DNA of 64,000 nucleotides from Mytilus californianus (GCF_021869535.1 NW_026262581.1:117890771-117954770); one strand, 5' to 3'; positions 11,420 to 22,105 are shown, counted from the stretch's first letter. The notes: generated by a model from the letters alone, not told the origin. Translations and numbers: made by a program.

Positions 11420-12100
11420 TGTACTACTTTCTCTGACTGTTTATGACGTCTTTACACTAAATCCATTGGTTGTTGGATGTGTAATGATTGATAATTTAGT
11501 ATTAGATGCACGTTTTTTTTTAATATTTAGTTATTGGCTTTGAACTAGATGTCAGTAACTGCGAGTATTCTCAGATCTGTACTAATAGTCTTTTTATTGT
11601 TGGGATGTATATATAAGTGCTGAGCCACTTTCACTCTGTTTTTGTTAGAAGTATTTCTATTTGTATACATCTGATCAGTTCAGCCTTTTTCGACTAATTT
11701 TTTTAGTTCGTTCCTATGTTGTACTGTTACACCACTGTCCCGGGTTAGAGGGAGGGTTGGGATCCCGCTAACATGTTTAACTCCGCCACATTATTTATGT
11801 ATGTGCCTGTCCCAAGTCAGGAGCCTGTAATTCAGTGGTTGTTGTTTGTTGCTGTGTTACATATTTGTTTTCGTTCATTTATTTGTGCCTTAATAAGACC
11901 GTTAGTTTTTTCGTTTAAATTGTTTTACATTTGTCATTCTAGGGTCTTTTAAAGCTGATTATGTGGTATGGGCTTTGCTCATTGTTGGAGGCCGTTCGGT
12001 GACCTATAGTTGTTAATTTCTGTGTCATTTGGTCTTTCGTGAAGAGTTGTCTCATTGGCAATTACACCACATCTTCTTTTTTATACTTGAAGGTTATGGT
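11420..12100 (+). repeat. Mussel dispersed repeat, near full length
   Basis: Runs from GACTGTTTATGACGTC through CCACTGTCCCGGGTTAG and CCCAAGTCAGGAGCCTG to GTTGTCTCATTGGCAATTA and a CACATCTTC end. Segment order matches the copy at 12572-13195. No conserved reading frame. Confidence 0.75.
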
Positions 12101-12571
12101 TATATGCAAGACATTTTTACCACAGGATATTTCCTATCAGTAACATCAGACATACACGGTTAAAATTAAAGTACGTTCCTAATGATTAATACAAGGTAAA
12201 ACAGTTATTTTGAGCTATACCATATGAATATGAGTTTTCTGCAACGTGTATGCATACAATATGACATATTCAAAAGGTCCACATCAAAAGTAACTATCAA
12301 CTACTGGATCACTGTAAACTTTAAATGTACTCTATATGTTTTTTTCTTATAAAAAATAACACTTTTTTTTGGCACAGATACATAATTAGGTTACCTCAAG
12401 CTCTGATCAGCTAACATAAGTACAGGCTTTAAACAAACTTATAATTAAAGGTTATCTTAATAGTATTGTAATAAGATCTTTGAATAAGGTTTTTCATTGG
12501 CACTAACATCGACTTTGTCATCAACAAATTAAAACGTACCTGTATCTTTGCATTGCACATGGTCATGTTTA

Positions 12572-13195
12572 ACTCTGACTGTTTATGACGTCTTTACACT
12601 AAATCCATTGGTTGTTGGATGTGTGAGGATTGATAATTTAGTTTTAGATGCATGATTTTTTTATTAGTTGTTTTTTTTATTAGTTGTTTTTGGCTTTGAA
12701 CTAGCTGTCAGTAACTGCGAGTACTCTAAGATCGGTATTAATAGTCTTTTTGTTGTTGGGATGTATAAGTGCTGAGCCACTCTGTTTTTGTTAGATGTAT
12801 TTCTATCCATCTGATGAGTTAAGCCTTTTTCAACTGATTTTTATAGTTCGTTCCTATATGTTGTACTGTTACACCACTGTCCAAGGTTAGGGGGAGGGTT
12901 GCGATCCCGCTTCCTGGTTTAACCCCGCCACATTATTTATATATGTGCCTGTCCCAAGTCAGGAGCCTGTAATTCAGTGGTTGTCGTTTGTTGCTGTGTT
13001 ACATATTTGTTTTACGTTCATTTATTTGTACATTAATTTGGCCGTTAGTTTTCTCGTTTGAATTGTTTTACATTTGTTATTTCGGGGCCTTTTATAGCTG
13101 ACTATGCGGTATAGTTGTTAATTTCTGTGTCATTTAATTTGGTCTCTTGTTTAGAGTTGTCTCATTTGCAATTACATCAAATCTTCTTTTTTATA
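12572..13195 (+). repeat. Mussel dispersed repeat, second copy
   Basis: Starts with the same GACTGTTTATGACGTC block as the copy 1.15 kb upstream and keeps the same segment order, with small indels. The 76-codon frame at 13147 begins inside its tail and is not supported as a gene. Confidence 0.75.
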
Positions 13196-13389
13196 AATAC
13201 GTATTTTTCATTACGAATGATTTTGGATTGTATAAGTTTTCATCTACGTTCCATTCCTACTTAGTGAATGATCATTTAAACATAGCTTGTTATATTGACA
13301 CTCAGACCACATATTTTATTGTTACTTATAACATCTATGTTATAAAGGCATCTTCGTTTAATGTGTCATGGATCTAACTTATTTGTTTA

Positions 13390-13960
13390 GTGTAAGCATG
13401 AATGTTTTTGTTTTTGTGCAGATTTGGCGAATAAAGCCATTATCAATTATTTTTTTCTAGTGTTTTTTATGTCGTAATGTTACGCTACAGTGTCAGGTTA
13501 GGATGGAGGTCGATGCCTGTTAGAACGTTTATACCCGCTGCATTTTATTTGAGCCTGTCCTAAGTCAGGGAGGAGCCTGTTGTTCAGTTGTTGTCGTCTG
13601 TTGGTGTAGTTTATATGTGTTTTCGTTTCTCGTTTTGCATATAAATAAGACCGTTGGTTTTCCCGGTTTGCGTTGTTTTACACTGGTCTATTTTGGCCCT
13701 CTTCTTCTTCTATCGTTAATCAGCAAAGGCAAAATACCATCACGCTGATGCTGTGTCATCAAGTGCATGCAGGTGCTGTACAAAATGTGATTAACAAAAA
13801 AAATCTATATACACCCTGGATGTAACTCTATATGTTGCCGTTCGCTGTAAGACATGCCTCTGTATTGACGTCCCAAAGTTTTCCTGTATATGTTAAATTT
13901 ATCTACATTGTGACATGGATGGAGAGTTTCCCATTGGCGTTCATAACACATCTTCTAGTT
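13390..13960 (+). repeat. Mussel dispersed repeat, diverged third copy
   Basis: Shares the GTCAGGTTAGGATGGAGG, TAAGTCAGGGAGGAGCCTG and GACCGTTGGTTTTCCCG segments, and closes with ATGGAGAGTTTCCCATTGGC. It is clearly a different subfamily from the two copies upstream. Confidence 0.65.
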
Positions 13961-13964
13961 TATT

Positions 13965-14260
13965 TTAGTTACCTCTGGTCATCTAACAGAAATAATGACA
14001 GAGGTTACCTCTGGTCGTCTTAAAGAGGAAATGATACTGGTTACCTTTGATCACCTTACAGATAAAATGAAATTGGTTACCTCTGGTAATCTTTTAGGGG
14101 AATTGACCCTGGTTACCTCTGGTCACCTAACATAGATATTGATTACCTCTGGTCACTTTACAGAGATATTTATATTGGTTACCTCTGGTCACCTTACACT
14201 GACATTAGTTACCTCTGGTCACCTAATATATATATTGACATTGGTCACCTCTGTTTGGTA
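13965..14260. repeat. Minisatellite with core GGTTACCTCTGGTCACC
   Basis: About eight imperfect units of 25-48 bp. The core GGTTACCTCTGGTCACCTTA is followed by a variable ACAGAxATAxxGA spacer. The core holds the palindromic words GGTTACC and GGTCACC. Unit lengths are irregular and spacers similar to each other, so it is not a CRISPR array. Confidence 0.8.
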
Positions 14261-14644
14261 ACTTTTGTTTCAGATAATAATACTTTTTTTTCTGAATTTA
14301 GCTAAGTCTTGCCACATGGAAATTTCACACGCGAATTTATTGCATATTAGAAAAAGAAACCTTCATGGGCTGGGTGTCATGGTTTATTTTTTCTACTTTA
14401 CACGCATGATTATCCAGGGTGTCTCATGTTTAAAGAAGCACCATACATATTTAGCAATTGTGGACAGAGACCAGCGTGGATAGACCACAATCGTGTCTTG
14501 ATCTGGGTCACTGCATGTAAAACAATTTTTAAACAAATTATGATTAAACTCTTCCAAAGAGGCCAAAACTTTTGAAAAACAATTTTCCTTGAAAGTACAA
14601 TGTGGTTATAAATTTCAAACTATCGGGGGGAAAGGGGGAAAAAG
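14261..14644. other. No gene recognised
   Basis: A 72-codon frame lies here (14265-14483) without recognisable domains. Nothing else stands out. Confidence 0.4.
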
Positions 14645-14870
14645 GGGGGCTCGGTGGCCGTTACTACTGCGATCACTCGCGAATCCCGCTCGTGCCGATC
14701 CACTCGACTCCAATCTTAATTGACTAGGATTATCAAGTTTCTATCGAAAGTCGGTGGTTTTCTCCGGGCACTCCGGTTTCCTCCACCAATAAAACCTGAC
14801 CGCCACGAAAAAGTCTATAAGTGGTGCTTAAAAGAGGCGTTAAAACACCAAAAAATTAAATCAAACTATC
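14645..14870 (+). repeat. tRNA-related SINE
   Basis: The head GGGCTCGGTGGCCG resembles a tRNA 5' end with a damaged box A, followed by GCGAATCCCGCT in the position of box B. The body contains GGTGGTTTTCTCCGGGCACT and TTTCCTCCACCAATAAAA, a stretch widely repeated in bivalves. The end, GGCGTTAAAACACCAA, is also typical. Two older copies on the other strand lie in an intron at about 30785-31300. The 60-codon frame at 14720 is incidental. Confidence 0.7.
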
Positions 14871-15454
14871 GGGCACAGAAAGTGGCAGCACATATGAACT
14901 AAAATTTTCTTAGACATTACAACTCGAAATTATCAAGCTCAAGACCAAAAATAAAACCGGCCCTTTCATAGAAGTCAATAAAATCTTCCCCTTGTACACA
15001 CAAACAAATCCTTGTATAGACTGAGGTTAAATATCAAACTATCAAAAAAAGAACTCTCTACGCCATTGAGCTTAGATTCGTTAATATTTATGTAGGTCAC
15101 AACGAGGCAAACGTTTTTATTTCTTTTTATCCTTAGATTTGTGTTTAGGTCGAAAAGTCGGTATGATTTGAAATGTTTTAAACTATATCTTTAAAGAATT
15201 GGTCCTAATCTAAATGATGCATGGAACTATAAACGCGTTCTTGTATATATATATATATAAAAGGTTTGCATGCAATAAGTGTGAAGAATTTTCTCCCTAT
15301 CGGCGCTAGAATTTACTTAGGGTGTGCTTAGCAGACAAAGAAGGACACAAAATTGGGGGTTGGACGGACTGACGGACAACAGAGTTTCTAAGCACTCGAA
15401 CACTTCTTGAATGATTTTGTTAATAAGAGGCTTTATATACAGGTATATCTCATT
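14871..15454. other. No gene; short (TA)n tract
   Basis: Contains a (TA) tract at 15245-15262 and a GGACGGACTGACGGACAACAG stretch near 15361 of the kind seen in mussel repeats. No exon is supportable. Confidence 0.4.
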
Positions 15455-16663
15455 TTAATAAATTTCATTTATCAAGTGTATTAAAGAACGGTACATAATC
15501 AAAGCATTTTGTATTGTGGTAAATTCTGGGAATTCAATTCTGTTAGTGTCGGTTGCCAGTTCAACCAAATTAAGAAACTCTTCAGAACACCCTTTCATCG
15601 GCACTGTTTCCGTATACACCTCTGAAATCCTATCTATGCTTATGTTGCTACACGGTAAGGGGTAAGAATAATCAATTGCATCATACAACAATGGTTGATG
15701 GAACAAAACATCTGGAATTCCAGTAACTCCCTCTTGGTTTCTTTGCGAACGGATTCTATGAGAATTCCAGTATTCTGTAAACATATTCAACCGAGTTTGG
15801 ATAATATCTAAAAAACAAAATCTAATACATTCAAGATGAATAGGAATTGCATTGTTTAACAACCCATCGTCTATGAGATCATGGAAGAAATTTCTCCAAA
15901 ATTGGGTAAAATACGTTTTCAAAAAACTCCAAAGCATTTCTATCCGTTGGTTGGCGGTTGATCGTCCAACAGAAAAACTATTACTCCCAGACATATGATC
16001 TCCATGCGAAGAACGAAGAGCCATATGAATGTCTCGAATAACAACATTTTCGGTTCCGGCATCACATCGAACTACCCGCGGCACTCCTTTCAATTCTTTG
16101 ATGTAGTCGATATAAAAGCGAGCTACAACACGCGGGTTTTTGTTGGAAGGCATCGCTTTGAGCCAAAGTATCTTTCTTGAAAATCCATCAACAGCACCAT
16201 GAATGCTTATCCCAAAAGGTTTTAATTTATCGTACCCGTCAATATGAGTTGTGAAGCTCGGACCTTTACTACAATATCTCCTCCTGCTCAATCGATGGGA
16301 TGAACGCAATGACACGCCTTCGGGGTCCAACACCCCTAGCATAAGTCTCACTGCTTTTTGTGTAACCCGAATACCACACTGCACGTTCAAAAGTTTCCAC
16401 AATGACCTATACCCTAGATTGGAATATCCTTCTCTCAGCAAATGTTTCATCTGCCGATAAATGTCCATTCCGCTATTTGACGCACGATTCCTCTTTAAGC
16501 CTAATTTCTTTGTTGTTCTGTAAAATGTTCTTCTACTGATAACAATGCCATGCAAGAAGGTAAGAAATCCTAAAATTTCGTGAGCAGTATACATTTTTTT
16601 AAAGTAATACTCAATGATTTCTTCGACGGTTGCGTGTTGAGGTACACCAGGAAATACAGCTAC
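15455..16663 (-). CDS. Integrase-like DDE protein (3' coding exon)
   Basis: This is the longest intact frame in the window. From the Met at 16594 it has 379 residues, but the same frame continues upstream for 23 more codons to a splice acceptor (CTTTTAG at 16664-16670), adding a stretch containing TVEEIIEYYF that fits an N-terminal helix-turn-helix region. The exon therefore starts at about 16663 and at least one upstream exon is missing. Counting from the Met, an HTH-like region covers about 1-90 (ISRRTFYRTTKKLGLKR) and an RNase H-fold integrase core about 110-300. Candidate catalytic residues are D119 (THIDGYDKLKP), D178 (VRCDAGTEN) and E219 (ANQRIEMLW). The closest group I know is the animal family labelled 'integrase core domain, rva_4 / PTHR46791', single proteins found in invertebrates and fish. 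It lacks protease or reverse transcriptase, so it is either a DNA-transposon relative or a host-resident derivative. No stop or shift interrupts it. Confidence 0.75.
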   Translation of the reverse strand, partial: VAVFPGVPQHATVEEIIEYYFKKMYTAHEILGFLTFLHGIVISRRTFYRTTKKLGLKRNRASNSGMDIYRQMKHLLREGYSNLGYRSLWKLLNVQCGIRVTQKAVRLMLGVLDPEGVSLRSSHRLSRRRYCSKGPSFTTHIDGYDKLKPFGISIHGAVDGFSRKILWLKAMPSNKNPRVVARFYIDYIKELKGVPRVVRCDAGTENVVIRDIHMALRSSHGDHMSGSNSFSVGRSTANQRIEMLWSFLKTYFTQFWRNFFHDLIDDGLLNNAIPIHLECIRFCFLDIIQTRLNMFTEYWNSHRIRSQRNQEGVTGIPDVLFHQPLLYDAIDYSYPLPCSNISIDRISEVYTETVPMKGCSEEFLNLVELATDTNRIEFPEFTTIQNALIMYRSLIHLINEIY

Positions 16664-17099
16664 CTAAAAGTATAAAAAAAACATTGAAGCTTTACAATGC
16701 TCTCAATTACAGTCCGATTGTATATCTATTTCCATTTGCTTGTTGAAATTTTCTTTTTACTTCCTTTATTGTTTTGCTATACATGTTTTGTTTATTTTGT
16801 GCTGCTTTTACTATCAATGAGTCTCCTGTGGTCACATGATCGGACTAATAAAAAACGCAAGGTTAATTTATTTTTTTCAAATTAAAAGGTAGTTTCGTAT
16901 ATTAGTAAAACGTAAATAATTATCAAATTGGAGTTATTCCCAAATTCACTAGACATAAAGCAAGTCCAGTAAAAAAAATGTTGTTCCAGTTAAGTTGTAG
17001 CCAGTAGAATTTAAATAATTTTGTGCAAATCATATGTGTAAATTTCCTGTATAACAGAATCTGGTTCGATAAAGAAAAAAATGATTTACTGAACCAAAA
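16664..17099. other. Upstream intron of the integrase-like gene; no exon seen
   Basis: The acceptor side of the intron (minus strand) occupies the left end. I could not place the preceding exon with confidence. Confidence 0.4.
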
Positions 17100-17430
17100 G
17101 TCATGGTGATATCTGAAATCCTGGGAACCACTGAATTGATAAAGGTACCTGAACAGGCTTGTTTTTTTTGTTTTTTTTTTTTTACTCAAGACGCGCGTTT
17201 CGTCTTTACAAGGTTCATCAATGACGCTAGCGCTGGAATCAAAAAAGCTGTGAGGCCAAATAAAGTACAAAGTTTAAGAGCATTGAAAAGTTCCGAAAAG
17301 TTTGGCCAAATACGGCTTAGGAAAATCTGTGTTTGGAGGTATACATTTCTTAGTATTTCAAATAGTTCAAAAGTTGTTAACACAGGAAATCTATATAAAT
17401 ACAAAAATAACATAGTTAAAAACTAGTCAA
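17100..17430 (-). repeat. Molluscan dispersed repeat (GCGTCACTGATGAGTC family)
   Basis: Contains AAGACGCGCGTTTCGTC, CATCAATGACGCTAGCG and AAGAGCATTGAAAAGTTCC, the reverse-orientation counterpart of 9500-9740. The overlapping open frames on both strands (about 75-115 codons) are products of the repeat and are not called as genes. Confidence 0.6.
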
Positions 17431-17993
17431 ACAGCACGAAATATTGCTTTCAATAGTATGAAGTAATGCCCCAGTATCTCATTTAAACATACAGCCCCAA
17501 TTTCGTGAAAATTAAGGTTGGGCATAATAAGGACATCGCAAGACAGAACATATCCTCGCCATGTTTTTATATTAAAGAAATATTTTATATCCAACTGTGA
17601 CCTTGAACTTTCAATTTTAACCTTGAAAATCAAATGGCAGCTAGATCTAGATGTTTCAAAGGACTATAAAAATTAACTCTAATAAAAGTCTGGTAAGTAT
17701 CCCTCAAAGCGATGTTGTCACTAAAGTGTTCACGAGATATTTGAGCCCACAATAGTTATTTCAATGTAATCTTGACCATTGACCTTAATAATCAATAATC
17801 AATAGTTGATAAAGTGTAGGGTAACAACAAGTTTCTAGATCTTGATGCAGACTAACTACGTACTAAAATTTGGTTAAAACCCGTTAAACCATGCTGACTC
17901 AGAAGTGTTCACAAGAATAATACTAACAGATGGTAGCGTTGCAATTTCACATATATATAGCAACTTCGGAAACGAGGCCATGCTAAACAATAC
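17431..17993. other. No gene recognised
   Basis: Moderately AT-rich sequence with no supportable exon or repeat boundary. Confidence 0.4.
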
Positions 17994-18143
17994 ACCTTTT
18001 CGCTAATATGTCCGCCATTTCTGGACACCACACAGGTTCCCCACAAAAGTTTGACGTCACAAGTGATTGTAGTTTGACGTCAATAGTTCCAGTGACGCAA
18101 ATTCTGTGGTCAAGTGTCGCAGATTCTCAAATAGCGAAAAGGT
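17994..18143. mobile_element. 150-bp MITE with 12-bp inverted ends and two TGACGTCA sites
   Basis: The ends are ACCTTTTCGCTA and TAGCGAAAAGGT, perfect inverted copies. The interior is GC-richer than the surroundings and contains the palindrome TGACGTCA twice (18052-18059 and 18075-18082), the consensus cAMP-response element recognised by CREB/ATF factors. No clear target duplication was identified. Confidence 0.65.
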
Positions 18144-18984
18144 CTATTTATAGAAATACGATGATTCAAATTTGAAGTTTGAAGATAGAGCCATTTGATG
18201 GTCACTCAATTAGTTTTCAATGTACAATAAAATATATTAAATTCATTGGTAGATTATGGGTCACTCAGGGTGTTAACCCCCCTTCTTTATTTTTGAAAAT
18301 GTTGAATAGAGAAAATACGCGCTGAAGCTCGCTCAAAGGGTCGTTCTCTTAACAAAGCAAGGCCCATATTCATTAAGGAACTGACACTGATCATATTGTC
18401 ATACATATAAACTAACTTAAGAGAGGGTAATCTTTTGTTCAACATCTGGAGCGAAGATGTTATTTTCCCTATCAATACCGATGTCTTAAAAAGTTCTCAT
18501 TTGAATGAATTCAATCTAAAAGTTCTTATAGCATTTATTGAACATTCCAAGCATACTATAAGCATTATTAATTTTAGATAAGAACAGAAATATTTTATAC
18601 GCACCTCCGCCATTGCTTCCCCAGTTTGATAATGAAAAGTGCGCCAAACATTGCATTGAGGCGAGTTACGGAACTTGTGTTAGTGTTTTTGGCTAAACAA
18701 ACTCGAGTTCTACAACTCGTAATCGGGTTATAAAAACACACAAACTGGCAAAGAAAAACTCGCATAACGCGATCGAAATGAGTAACACGAGTTTGATATC
18801 GCACGAAGTTAAAAAAACAAACTCGTAACGTGTAATATATAACTTGTAATACTGCGTTTTAAGACACTAACGTGCGATTTTATAAGTCGGGTTGTTGAGA
18901 AGTATGTCAGCAACTCGTTATATTTAACTCGTGAAACGGAGAAAATAACTCACAAAGACACGGCACATATACGCTTCCGTACAG
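18144..18984. other. No gene; AACTCG-rich stretch at 18670-18930
   Basis: Between about 18670 and 18930 the words AACTCG and CGAGTT recur roughly ten times, including the inverted pair CGAGTT-CTAC-AACTCG. The purpose is unknown. Confidence 0.4.
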
Positions 18985-19149
18985 ATCTTTTGAGTTATCA
19001 TTTGCTGACGTTGGACAAGAAGAGTAAATATCAATATGGAGAAATAGCGATTGTGGTTTCATGTCAAAAAGGATATCGTCATATTGAGAAAGCTTATTTA
19101 GAATGTTCCTCAACAGGAACATGGAACGATACAATACCTACATGTGAAG
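18985..19149 (+). CDS. Sushi (CCP) domain exon lacking its first cysteine
   Basis: An exon of 165 bp fits between an acceptor (CTTCCGTACAG, ending 18984) and a donor (G|GTATGT at 19150), with phase 1 at both sides, the usual arrangement for sushi exons. The encoded 55 residues contain the second half of a sushi domain: GEIAIVVSCQKGY, LEC, GTW and PTCE, giving cysteines 2, 3 and 4. At the site of cysteine 1 (position 4 of the exon, as in the exons at 53961 and 56338) there is AGT (Ser), one base from TGT (Cys). The domain is also about 7 residues shorter than those two. Sushi domains are extracellular modules in adhesion, scavenger and complement-type proteins. Either a real variant with one disulfide or a decaying exon. 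The rest of the gene is not identified. Confidence 0.55.
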
Positions 19150-19724
19150 GTATGTAAAAACTATTGCACTTACTTAGCGAAGACTAATTATTCAACTTAA
19201 AAAAGTAAGTATATAAGTGAACTACCTGAGCCCCTTGTTGTATTATCTTTCCAATCCCAGCTTTCGTTTCCTATTTTAGCAGTTACCTCTCCGGACTTAT
19301 CTGATTTTAATACCCTTTAACTAAAACTGTGCAACTTTTACTATGAAGTTTCGTAAAAAATTATACTATCTTATTCAAAGGTCAAAACACAGGGCTGTGC
19401 GGCATATTTACAACATTTATATGCCCCGAACTAATAAGAGTTTAAACTTATACTAAAATTCTGTACTTCCCCTACCTTCACTTTGGCCCTTCCTCAATAT
19501 TCAATATTTGCCTCTACCATGTTTTTTTATACTGGTAACATTCCCAAGTTATGTCTCTATGAGATGAAACATAGAGATCATATATGGGAACTAGTAGGTA
19601 AATAAAACAAAATATCTGTGAATATTATATATCTCCCCAAAAGAGGCGTGGCTGGTGAAACAGCTGTATTAAACAAAGTGCAACCTCCAAGCGTAAATAC
19701 TAATGGAAAAAAATTGTTCTTACT
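19150..19724. other. No gene recognised
   Basis: Follows the sushi exon donor and would be intron if that exon is used. No further exon seen. Confidence 0.4.
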
Positions 19725-20007
19725 TGGTTTCACAAAAAAAGAATGACCAACTTTAATAGATACAAATATCTTATTGATCGGACGGAAAAATCATTCTTAG
19801 AAAAAAAAAAAAATCTGAAACAAACATTATCAGGATTTAAGTCGAAAATAAACGGACAACGCAATGGATAAAAAAAGAAAAGACAAACAGACAACAATAC
19901 TACACAAAACACAACACAAAAAACTAAAGACCGAGCAACACGAACCCCATCAAAAACTGAGGGTAATCTCAGGTGCTTCTGAAGGGTCAGAAAATCCGGC
20001 TCTACAT

Positions 20008-21310
20008 CAGGCATGGGGTAATGCTAATTTGTAGTTGTAATGCCCTGTAATGCATTACATTTCCCCAAGTAATGCATGTTATGTGTAATGCCCAAATATT
20101 TTGCATTACATGTAATTGTAATGTAATGCACTACATTGGCAAAAATGCATGTAATTTATGCATTAAATGGCATTAAATAGCATTACTTCTTATCTGATAG
20201 TGCTATTTATTGCTACAAATTTCAGGGATAATAAGTACTACTGTTGTATTCTTTCTTTTAAGAAAATAGGAAAATTCAACACAAATCAGTGTCTAGTTAA
20301 AGGATTAACAAAAAGTGTAAATTTGAACTGTTGTAAAACTTATGATTTTGTTCATCTTACCTTAATATTAAAGCATTTATACTGATTATTAAAACAGATC
20401 TATTTTCAAACATACAAAAGTAAAATTGTTTTTTATTTGTAGTCATTTTCATATACCATTATAGTCAATAAAAACCAATACATGATATTTAAACATGAAA
20501 GAAATAAGTTGAATGATTGATAATTGACACTTGACAAAAACCACTAATTGGTTTGTATAGCAATCAATTCCTTTCTTTTGACAAGTGAATTTGTGATTTT
20601 ATAGTAATTAATTAACATTGAGATTAAGTTAACAATATATAAATAAAAAAAAACATAATGGTAGAATAAATTCCTTAAAACATTTCTGTTATTTCTTTTG
20701 TGAGAAAACACAGAGATGTATATACTTCGAAATATAAAAGCCTGACCCAGAAGAACTATCAACCTTGGCAAACTTTTTAAATCCATCTGGTATTCAGAAA
20801 TATCAATTAAATGACCCAAAGCAAAACAAAGCTACAGATTCACTTTTCGAGTATATTGCTAGAAGTGATTTACTCCCATTTTCAACAGTTGAAAGCATAA
20901 AGTTTAAGAAATTTATAGAAAATCTTAACCCAAACTCAAACTCCAAGCCTAAAACATCTCTCATCTAAATTGATACAGACTAAGGCCAAGGATGTATGTA
21001 AAAAATTGTATGATAACCTTCAGGATGCAACCACATTTGTTTGACTGCTGTCATTTGGTCTTTAGGGCAATGACAGGATTTTTTTAATATCTATTTAATA
21101 GTTACCAAGATTGCAGTATAGAATGTTTTATGTATGTTTCTTCTGATAATAAAATTTATTAAATGTAATGTGTAATATAATGCATTACTTTGTTAAAGTA
21201 ATTGTAATTTAATGCATTACTTTCCGAAATACATTGTAATATAATGCTGGTTTTGTTTAAGTAATTGTAATGTAATGCATTACATTGCAATGTAATGTGC
21301 CCCATGCCTG
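20008..21310 (+). mobile_element. hAT transposon, internally decayed, perfect 8-bp TSD
   Basis: The ends are CAGGCATGGGG and CCCCATGCCTG, perfect 11-bp inverted repeats. They are flanked on both sides by CTCTACAT (20000-20007 and 21311-21318), an exact 8-bp target duplication, which is diagnostic for hAT elements. The subterminal regions are built from GTAATGCATTAC/AATGTAATGCATTAC words in both orientations, plausible transposase binding sites. Inside, near 20765-20968, a 67-codon frame has a stretch (RSDLLPFSTVESIKFKKFI) that matches the conserved region of BED-type hAT transposases around 'PFSxVExxxFxxLI'. The rest of the transposase is missing, so this copy is non-autonomous. Confidence 0.85.
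20765..20968 (+). pseudogene. hAT transposase fragment
   Basis: The frame holds 67 codons. Residues about 25-60 (SLFEYIARSDLLPFSTV onward) resemble the hAT transposase segment preceding the RNase H core, including the LNPN.. stretch where intact proteins have LxPxYxxPSR. The catalytic DDE core, zinc finger and dimerisation domain are absent. Confidence 0.55.
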
Positions 21311-21519
21311 CTCTACATGTGGCATCTGTAGTGTTGCTCATGTTAGTACAAAGCCAGTGATAAGTCTAATTTAGTAGGTCACATTCGGGGAAGACTTGGA
21401 ATTTGTGTTCCTTTCAGGACTGTTTGTAGTTGTTGATCGAATTGTTTTAGCTATAACACAGATGAGGTGCACAATGGCAAAATATGTTAATCTCCGAAAT
21501 AATACAGTATAATTAAATT

Positions 21520-22060
21520 ACGGATATCTTAAAATCAACTTATTGTGAATATCGTTAAATTAGTAAATGATATCCCTATATATTTATCTTTGAATATCAC
21601 AGATCGGTTTATGATACTTTCAATTAATTAAGGTAAACTCCTTTAATGATGTCCAATACTCTTCGAAATATAAATGACGGATACCAATTAATGATGAACG
21701 GAAATCCAGCAATCAGTATAGAATATATCTAATTTATTTATATTGAGGACATCCTTATGGATATCATTTTAAGATATTAATTTAGGATATCAATTAACTA
21801 TTTATGAATATCGATCCCTGTAAGTTACCCTGATTTATTTGAATTAAAGATACCCTTAAACGATAAAGAATGTCTATAAACAAAAGAGAGGCGAAAGATA
21901 CCAAAGAGACATTTAAAGTTAAAAAGATAGTCCAAGGATATGCATGACTTATTGACTGATATCATTTGATAATAAATTTAACGAAAAACCTTTATGAAGC
22001 TAATAATGAAAATCCTTTAATGAAATAGTGAAATCCTTTATTCATTAAAGGATTTCACTA
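21520..22060. repeat. Array of short palindromic GATATC/TTAATTAA-type words
   Basis: Words such as GGATATC, GAATATC, TTAATTAA and CCTTTAATGA recur irregularly every 15-30 bp in both orientations. The same style occurs at 26590-26800 and, with CATATG in place of GATATC, at 63220-63520. It does not look like a simple tandem array and no coding is visible. Confidence 0.45.
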
Positions 22061-22105
22061 TATTAAAAAAAGGATGAGGTATGATTGCCAATGAGACAAC
22101 TACAC

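Larger units (their letters stand above)
19725..21420 (-). repeat. Older mussel repeat split by a hAT element
   Basis: The left part (19725-19999) and right part (from 21311) read as one continuous mussel repeat when the hAT element at 20008-21310 is left out. Landmarks are CGAGCAACACGAACCCC on the left and GTGGCATCTGTAGTGTTGCT plus TTAGTAGGTCACATTC on the right. Confidence 0.65.

Noticed and set aside
13965-14260. Repeat-spacer look of the GGTTACC array as CRISPR
   Set aside because: Units and spacers are irregular and alike, and the DNA is animal nuclear sequence.
14645-14720. tRNA gene
   Set aside because: Box A is damaged, no cloverleaf can be drawn, and the sequence continues into a SINE body.
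17103-17426. Open frames of 75-115 codons on both strands
   Set aside because: They coincide with a dispersed repeat seen also at 9500-9740 and have no domain.
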